Positions 59,479 through 64,000 of a stretch of DNA of 64,000 bases are shown here, piece by piece. The DNA lies in NCBI GenBank assembly GCA_024233595.1, contig JACKPK010000002.1, forward strand, positions 1 through 64,000, in the 5' to 3' direction. The notes beneath the pieces are model-generated. The model searched no databases and was not told the origin of the DNA. It saw only the letters and a program-made list of their open reading frames with translations. Source of the DNA: Deltaproteobacteria bacterium (GTDB taxonomy: Bacteria > UBA10199 > JADGCS01). Each line of letters opens with the position of its first letter. Within the stretch, counting starts at the first letter, position 1. The translations under genes and the position numbers were made by a program.

Positions 59479-60552
59479 ATGTTAAATGTGAGCTTTGATG
59501 ATTTTCTGGAAGAAGTGATTGAGAGAAATGCTAGTGATATTCACTTCTCAGAGGGAGCTCCTGTCATGTTGCGTGTGGATGGTGAATTGCGTCCCACTCA
59601 AAAAGCCCCCGAACATATATTGAACGCAGAGGAAGCAGCAGCGTTATGTTTTGCTTATTGTGACGAAACCATGAAGCAAAATCTCGAAAAAGATCGTGAA
59701 TTGGATTTTTCTTTTGGTTTTCGTGAAAAAGCGCGTTTTCGAGCGAACTTATTTTACCAAATGCATAGTGTTACAGGTGCTTTTCGTCCCATCCCGCAAA
59801 AAATCCCTTCAATGGAAGAACTTGATCTGCCTCCTGTTTTAAAAGAACTCACAGAAAAACCTCGTGGTTTGGTTTTGGTTACAGGACCAACGGGTTCTGG
59901 TAAATCAACGACGCTTGCAGCCATGCTTGGCAATATTAACAAAGAACGCGGTGAGCACATCATCACAATTGAGGACCCGATCGAATTTGTGCATCAGTCT
60001 AGTCGTGCTCTTGTTGCGCAACGTGAAGTTGGTAAAGACACCAAGAGTTTTGTGAACGCTCTAAAGTATGCTTTGCGTCAGGATCCTGATGTTGTTTTGA
60101 TTGGTGAGATGCGTGATATCGAAACAGTTGGTGCTGCGATCACCATTTCGGAAACAGGTCACTTGGTTTTTGCGACCTTACACACGAACACAGCTGTTCA
60201 AACCATAAACAGGATCATCGACGTTTTTCCTGCGCATCAACAAACTCAAGTGCGCACGCAGCTTTCTTTTATTCTAGAAGGCGTGGTGTCTCAGACCTTG
60301 GTGCCAAAACTTGGTGGCGGGCGTCAGTTGGTTCAAGAAATTTTAATTCCCAATCACGCTATTCGGAATTTGATCCGCGAAGATAAAATCCATCAGATCT
60401 ATTCTTCTATGCAGATTGGTCAAGGCAACACCGGCATGGTGACCTTGAACCAAAGTCTTGCCAAGGCTGTTAAAGAAGGAAAGATCGCGCAGGAGAGTGC
60501 CTTGGAATTCTGCACCGACGTCGATGAGATGAAAAAGCTCATGATGCGCTAA
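59479..60552 (+). CDS. pilT: Twitching motility ATPase PilT
   Basis: 357 aa from the ATG at 59479, with GGGGG just upstream (a TTG at 59467 is inside that site). Motifs: ASDIHFSEG near the N-terminus, Walker A GPTGSGKSTTLAAMLG, Asp box IITIEDPIEFVH, Walker B LRQDPDVVLIGEMRDIET, and the PilT/U AIRNLIREDKIHQIYSSMQ near the C-terminus. It drives pilus retraction. It is divergent from pilB and just upstream of the pilin gene, with about 300 bp between. Confidence 0.95.
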   Translation: MLNVSFDDFLEEVIERNASDIHFSEGAPVMLRVDGELRPTQKAPEHILNAEEAAALCFAYCDETMKQNLEKDRELDFSFGFREKARFRANLFYQMHSVTGAFRPIPQKIPSMEELDLPPVLKELTEKPRGLVLVTGPTGSGKSTTLAAMLGNINKERGEHIITIEDPIEFVHQSSRALVAQREVGKDTKSFVNALKYALRQDPDVVLIGEMRDIETVGAAITISETGHLVFATLHTNTAVQTINRIIDVFPAHQQTQVRTQLSFILEGVVSQTLVPKLGGGRQLVQEILIPNHAIRNLIREDKIHQIYSSMQIGQGNTGMVTLNQSLAKAVKEGKIAQESALEFCTDVDEMKKLMMR

Positions 60553-60601
60553 GACCCCTAAAATCCCCTTAGAAACCCCTTCCTTTTCAGCGTGTTTTTA
60601 T

Positions 60602-60692
60602 AAAAAAGGTTAAAAAAACCCCTTTTTTAAATTGAGATGAATAAAAAATATCTATGTAAATATTTAATATAATTAATAAATTTAAAAAAGGG
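60602..60692 (+). promoter_or_regulatory. Inverted-repeat leader upstream of pilin gene
   Basis: CCCTTTTTTAAATT (60620-60633) is exactly inverted at 60679-60692 across 45 bp of A+T-rich DNA. Its CCTTTTTT (60621-60628) can also pair with AAAAAAGG at 60602-60609 to make a smaller hairpin, so two structures exclude each other. This could be the pilT terminator or a switch before pilA. The rest of the 299-bp gap shows no gene. Confidence 0.5.
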
Positions 60693-60851
60693 TAAAAATA
60701 TACATGTTTTTTGTTGCCGAAAAGACGTTTTTGCCTGTATCATTGATGTCTGCTGTTCCGTTGCAGGATTGGGAGGGGTCTCGATCGGCGACTAGAACCA
60801 GTAGAATTAAGTTAAACAAAAACAACTAACATCTAAGAAGAGGAAATTAAT

Positions 60852-61241
60852 ATGAAAACATTAAACAACCAAAAAGGTTTTACACTTATCGAATTGATCC
60901 TTGTGATCGCGATTCTCGGTATTTTGGCTGTAGCGGTAGCGCCACAGTTCGTGAACATTCAAGCTAACGCTCAGCAAGCTCAACGTGATGGTGTTGCAGG
61001 TTCAATCCGCGACGGCATCAACATGCAGTTCGCTCAAGCTTTGGCAACTTCTGGTACAGGCGCGTTTCCTGGTACTTTAGATGGTGCTGCTGACGGTGCT
61101 TGTGCTGTTGGTAACGAGTGTTTCACAGGTGTTCTTCAATCTGGTATTGATACAGGTTGGAGTAAAGCTGGTTTAGTTTACACTCACACTGATACCGGTA
61201 CTTCATTTACTTACACTCCAGCTACTGGAACATTCCAATAA
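60852..61241 (+). CDS. pilA: Type IV pilin / major pilin-like protein
   Basis: 129 aa. A short leader ends in KG, then the class III signal FTLIELILVIAILGILAVAV with Phe1 and Glu5 of the mature form, so PilD-type cleavage after Gly is expected. The mature protein is about 120 aa, with a C-terminal globular part having two cysteines (ACAVGNEC) that probably form a disulfide. Together with pilT and pilB, it is likely the main subunit. AGAAGAGGAAA precedes the ATG, and a strong terminator follows, which suits an abundantly made, monocistronic transcript. Which T4P subtype is not certain. Confidence 0.92.
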   Translation: MKTLNNQKGFTLIELILVIAILGILAVAVAPQFVNIQANAQQAQRDGVAGSIRDGINMQFAQALATSGTGAFPGTLDGAADGACAVGNECFTGVLQSGIDTGWSKAGLVYTHTDTGTSFTYTPATGTFQ

Positions 61242-61269
61242 GATTAGTGTTAAGCTGATTTAGGCAAAG

Positions 61270-61305
61270 GCCTTCTCTCCCTAACCAGGGGGAGAAGGCT
61301 TATTT
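61270..61305 (+). terminator. Rho-independent-like terminator of pilA
   Basis: GCCTTCTCTCCC and GGGGGAGAAGGC form a stem of about 12 pairs with one mismatch and a short loop, followed by TTATTT. It lies about 30 bp after the pilA stop. Confidence 0.75.
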
Positions 61306-61526
61306 GCTAGGAAGATTTGGTGCAGCGTGGCCAAGTGAAAATAACCGCCTCACCTATCCATTCCTAAAAAATTTAAACCAGAGTTTTTCTGGTTCTCATC
61401 AAGACGACACAAAAACATAAGCAACATTGTCAGGCATCTAAGAGATTCAGCATCGAAATTTTTATTTAGGATCGATGCGAGTAAAGCGTGTTTTTTACAT
61501 GCGATACACAGGTAAGAGGTGCCGGT

Positions 61527-62345
61527 ATGTACGAAGAATATTTTGGATTCAAAGAAAAACCATTTTCACACACACCAAACACGAAGTTTCTTTATTTATC
61601 GGAACAGCATGATGCTGCTTTAAGAACGCTTTTGTATGGCATAGAAAGCCGTTCAGGCTTCATGATGCTCACTGGCGAAGTGGGATCAGGTAAAACAACA
61701 ACAATCCGTACTCTTTTAAACTTGGTCGCTGATAGCGTCGAAACCTGCTATATTTTTAATCCTCTTTTAAACACCTTGGATCTTCTTAAAGGCATCAATA
61801 AGGATTTGGGGCTCGAATGGGAATCTGAATCCTGCCAAGTTCAAATCGAAAGATTAAACCAACACCTTTTGGCGATCAATCAACAAGGCAAAACGGCAGT
61901 CGCGATCATTGATGAAGCGCAAAATTTATCTCACGAAGCCTTAGAGATGGTACGTATGCTGTCTAATTTAGAAACTGAATCTCAAAAGCTTTTAAACATT
62001 ATTCTTGTTGGGCAGCCTGAACTGACTGAAAAACTCGCCTCTAGAGAGTTGCGCCAGCTTTCTCAACGCATTCAGGTTCATGTTCAGCTTTGTCCTTTGA
62101 GCTTGAATCAAACATACGGCTACATTGAACACCGTCTTAATACTTCTGGAGAGCGTGTGTCAGCACGATTTGAAAAAGACGCGATCAAAAGAATTTTTAA
62201 AAAATCAAAAGGAATCCCAAGACTCATTAATAATCTTTGTGATTTGAGTTTATTGGCTGCATTCACGCAGAACACATACATCATTGATAAAAACATCATT
62301 AAGAAAGCTATGAAAGAGGTGCCTCATTATGTCTATCATTCTTGA
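61527..62345 (+). CDS. ExeA/MshM-like AAA ATPase
   Basis: 272 aa from the ATG at 61527, with AAGAGGTG upstream; the frame extends to 61488 without a site. N-terminal MYEEYFGFKEKPFSHTPNTK, Walker A TGEVGSGKTTTIRTL, Walker B VAIIDEAQNLS and sensor region LVGQPELTEKL. ExeA/GspA family, which is found with type II secretion and as MshM with MSHA pili, and helps place secretin or the pilus base in the cell wall. Its end overlaps the next gene by 17 bp. Confidence 0.9.
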   Translation: MYEEYFGFKEKPFSHTPNTKFLYLSEQHDAALRTLLYGIESRSGFMMLTGEVGSGKTTTIRTLLNLVADSVETCYIFNPLLNTLDLLKGINKDLGLEWESESCQVQIERLNQHLLAINQQGKTAVAIIDEAQNLSHEALEMVRMLSNLETESQKLLNIILVGQPELTEKLASRELRQLSQRIQVHVQLCPLSLNQTYGYIEHRLNTSGERVSARFEKDAIKRIFKKSKGIPRLINNLCDLSLLAAFTQNTYIIDKNIIKKAMKEVPHYVYHS

Positions 62346-63132
62346 TGCCCTTAAAAAATCAGAAAAAAAAGACGGCAGTGGGTCAGAAAAATCCAACGAT
62401 GATTCTGGTGCGGGCATTTATCAACCTGATTCAACCAGCCCTGGTCGTGTTGCCGGCTCTAAGTCTAAAACCATTTTGCTTGCGGCCTTGTTATTGAGCA
62501 TATTGGTTGCAGTGGGTCTTTTTATTTTTGGTCCTAATATTAAAGAGATGTTCATGAGCTCTGAGCAAATGACCATTAAACCTTTGCCCAAAATTGCTAA
62601 AAAAGCACCCAAGCCAGAACTTTCAAAAGAAGAACAAGAAAAGCAAAACAAAACAGATAAAATTGATAAACTCAAAACCGACGCCATGATGAATTTTCAG
62701 AATCAAAAGTTTGCACAAGCGGCTTCAAATTACCAAGATCTGATTCAAATTGTTCCTGATGATGCTCAGACCTACAATAACTATGGCGTTGCACTTAAAA
62801 AAATTGGCAAGCTCAACGAAGCCAAAAGACAATACGAAACAGCATTGGCTCTTAAGCCAGATTACACGGAAGCCATGAATAATCTGGCTGTCGTTCATTT
62901 GGCCGAAAGGTCGTATCACGAAGCCAAAAGTCTTTTGGAAAAGGCGCTTGCGATCAATCCTGATTACCTAGATGCCCAATTGCATTTGGCTCTTTGTTTA
63001 GAAAAACTTGGTGAACTCACAACCGCTGTGAATACCTATCAGGATTTTCTAGATAATTCCGAAGGTGTGATGAACCGCACCATCCGTTTGCAGGTGGAAA
63101 CACGCTTGGCTCGTTTGAAAGAGGATTTGTGA
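62329..63132 (+). CDS. GspB/MshN-like membrane protein with TPR repeats
   Basis: 267 aa. The cytosolic tip MSIILDALKKSEKK is the GspB/ExeB-type start, then a disordered stretch, one membrane helix (about 47-67), a Lys-rich spacer and three to four TPRs (about 115-260), with NNYGVALKKIGKLNEAKRQY as the clearest repeat. MshN of MSHA pili has the same layout. It probably acts with the ExeA-like ATPase upstream, with which it overlaps. It overlaps pilM by one base (TGATG). Confidence 0.86.
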   Translation: MSIILDALKKSEKKDGSGSEKSNDDSGAGIYQPDSTSPGRVAGSKSKTILLAALLLSILVAVGLFIFGPNIKEMFMSSEQMTIKPLPKIAKKAPKPELSKEEQEKQNKTDKIDKLKTDAMMNFQNQKFAQAASNYQDLIQIVPDDAQTYNNYGVALKKIGKLNEAKRQYETALALKPDYTEAMNNLAVVHLAERSYHEAKSLLEKALAINPDYLDAQLHLALCLEKLGELTTAVNTYQDFLDNSEGVMNRTIRLQVETRLARLKEDL

Positions 63133-64000
63133 TGTTCAGTTTTCGCAAAAACAAAACATCGCTGGGTCTCGATATTGGAAGTAAGATGACCAAAGTGGTT
63201 CAGCTTGGCTTTAATGGTTCAGGCAGTCCTTCTTTGGAAACCTGTGACCTGCTCGAAACAGGAACACTCGACGAGGGCTTTTCGGGTAATATTAAAAGTT
63301 ATTTTAAAGAGAAGAAATTTTCTGGAGCCTTGGTGGCTACTTCCATTGAAGACGCTTCCATGAAGATTCGTAAAATGGAATTCCCTAAAATGCCTGAGGC
63401 CGATCTTTTGGAAGCCATCAAGTGGAGCTTAAGGGATTTGGTGGAAGGCGATATCGAAAAGTTTATTGTTAATTACTCCACCATTGAAGAAACCGAAAGC
63501 AACGAAGCTGTGAACATGTCTATTCTGGCTTATGCGATTAACAGGCAGGCTATGGATGATCATCACGCGCTTATTTCGGGTTTGGGTCTTGTTCCATTTT
63601 TTATTGAACCAGCAGCAGTGACTTTGGCTTCAACTTTAGAGCGTTGTTACTCAGACGATGTCACTTACATTGCTGGGGTGGATTTGGGTTATAAAAATAC
63701 AATTTTTTATGTTGTTGGAAAAGGTGTCTTTGTTTTTTCTAGGCCACTCATTGGCATCAATATGGAAGAGCAAATAAAAGATCCTGACAGCTTTAATCAA
63801 AAGCTGGCCATTGAGATTCAAAAGTCCATTGATACCTTTAAAGTGAATTTTAAAATGGAAGAGATCTCTAAAATTTATCTTTCGGGAGGAGGGTCTCAGG
63901 TTTCGGGGTTAGATGATTATTTGACTCAAAACATGGGTGTGAAAACAAGTTTGTTGGACCCATTGTACACTCTATCTGATACAGATCGCTTTGCTGATGT
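63132..64000 (+). CDS. pilM: PilM-like pilus assembly ATPase (cut by window end)
   Basis: About 289 codons seen, starting MFSFRKNKTSLGLDIGSKMT. Actin-like fold with phosphate loops LGLDIGSKMTKVVQLG and IAGVDLGYKNTIFYV, and a late LSGGGSQVSGLDDYL motif typical of PilM/FtsA-like proteins. PilM is the cytosolic partner that binds the PilN N-terminus in the alignment complex. MshI is the MSHA equivalent. The C-terminus lies beyond 64000. Its ATG overlaps the TPR gene stop. Confidence 0.9.
   Translation, partial: MFSFRKNKTSLGLDIGSKMTKVVQLGFNGSGSPSLETCDLLETGTLDEGFSGNIKSYFKEKKFSGALVATSIEDASMKIRKMEFPKMPEADLLEAIKWSLRDLVEGDIEKFIVNYSTIEETESNEAVNMSILAYAINRQAMDDHHALISGLGLVPFFIEPAAVTLASTLERCYSDDVTYIAGVDLGYKNTIFYVVGKGVFVFSRPLIGINMEEQIKDPDSFNQKLAIEIQKSIDTFKVNFKMEEISKIYLSGGGSQVSGLDDYLTQNMGVKTSLLDPLYTLSDTDRFAD

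Noticed and set aside
60740..60790. Sigma-54 promoter of pilA
   Set aside because: TTGCA is present near 60763, but no GG lies at the needed 10-bp distance before GC.
60690..60851. c-di-GMP (GEMM) riboswitch before pilA
   Set aside because: A GTTGCCGAA string resembles the motif's 3' end, but the GCAAA and CAGCCAGG core parts are absent.
1..64000. tRNA or rRNA genes and prophage
   Set aside because: No cloverleaf-like or rRNA-like stretch and no phage structural or integrase gene was recognised by eye; a covariance-model search was not possible here.

Overview
The window reads as a chromosomal stretch of a Gram-negative bacterium. It has Tol envelope genes, several lipoproteins with N-terminal lipobox cysteines, an outer-membrane polysaccharide export cluster and type IV pilus genes. 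Gene content (type IV pili with MSHA-like ATPase genes, an AmgK/MurU recycling pair, a Pel cluster, many response regulators) suits a deltaproteobacterial or Bdellovibrionota-like lineage or a related uncultured group. This placement is an inference; no rRNA or tRNA gene is present to settle it. Coding density is high. The non-coding space is rich in small palindromic and MITE-like repeats.

Layout. 1-12.7 kb (minus strand) is a Pel exopolysaccharide cluster in the order pelA-pelB-receiver-pelD-pelE-HEAT protein-pelF-pelG, read from a near-consensus sigma-70 promoter at about 12.75 kb. It has no pelC, its PelA lacks the usual N-terminal hydrolase domain, and it carries two extra genes (a lone receiver and a large HEAT-repeat protein). 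12.8-14.4 kb holds a lipoprotein and a Ppx/GppA phosphatase. 14.4-15.0 kb is a DUF559 nuclease-like gene bounded by palindromes, with a decayed relic at 31.9-32.1 kb. 15.0-20.4 kb (minus) carries amgK-murU (MurNAc recycling) and then tolQ-tolR-tolA-tolB without pal. 20.4-25.3 kb has four unrecognised genes set among MITE-like repeats.

25.3-41.4 kb is rich in translation genes: a eukaryote-type ileS, valS, two different EF-P paralogues and glnS. Between them lie a HAD phosphatase, a fatty acid hydroxylase, a two-gene chromate-type transporter, a membrane sulfatase-fold enzyme and an AidB-like acyl-CoA dehydrogenase. 41.5-46.9 kb holds envelope and stress genes: a rhodanese lipoprotein, DUF983, a Cds1-like PLP enzyme, a 5'-nucleotidase lipoprotein and an HtrA protease. 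47.1-50.6 kb is a signalling block of a HAMP-PAS sensor, two lone receivers and a REC-PAS-histidine kinase broken by a one-base frameshift. 50.7-56.4 kb has nucleotide salvage (udk, tdk), membrane proteins, pyruvate kinase and greB.

56.4-64.0 kb is a type IV pilus locus: pilC/gspF and pilB/gspE leftward, and pilT, a type IV pilin, an ExeA/MshM-like ATPase, a GspB/MshN-like TPR protein and pilM (cut by the window end) rightward. Pel polysaccharide, retractile pili and a local histidine kinase/receiver block together suggest surface attachment or biofilm behaviour, but no direct regulatory link between them is visible.
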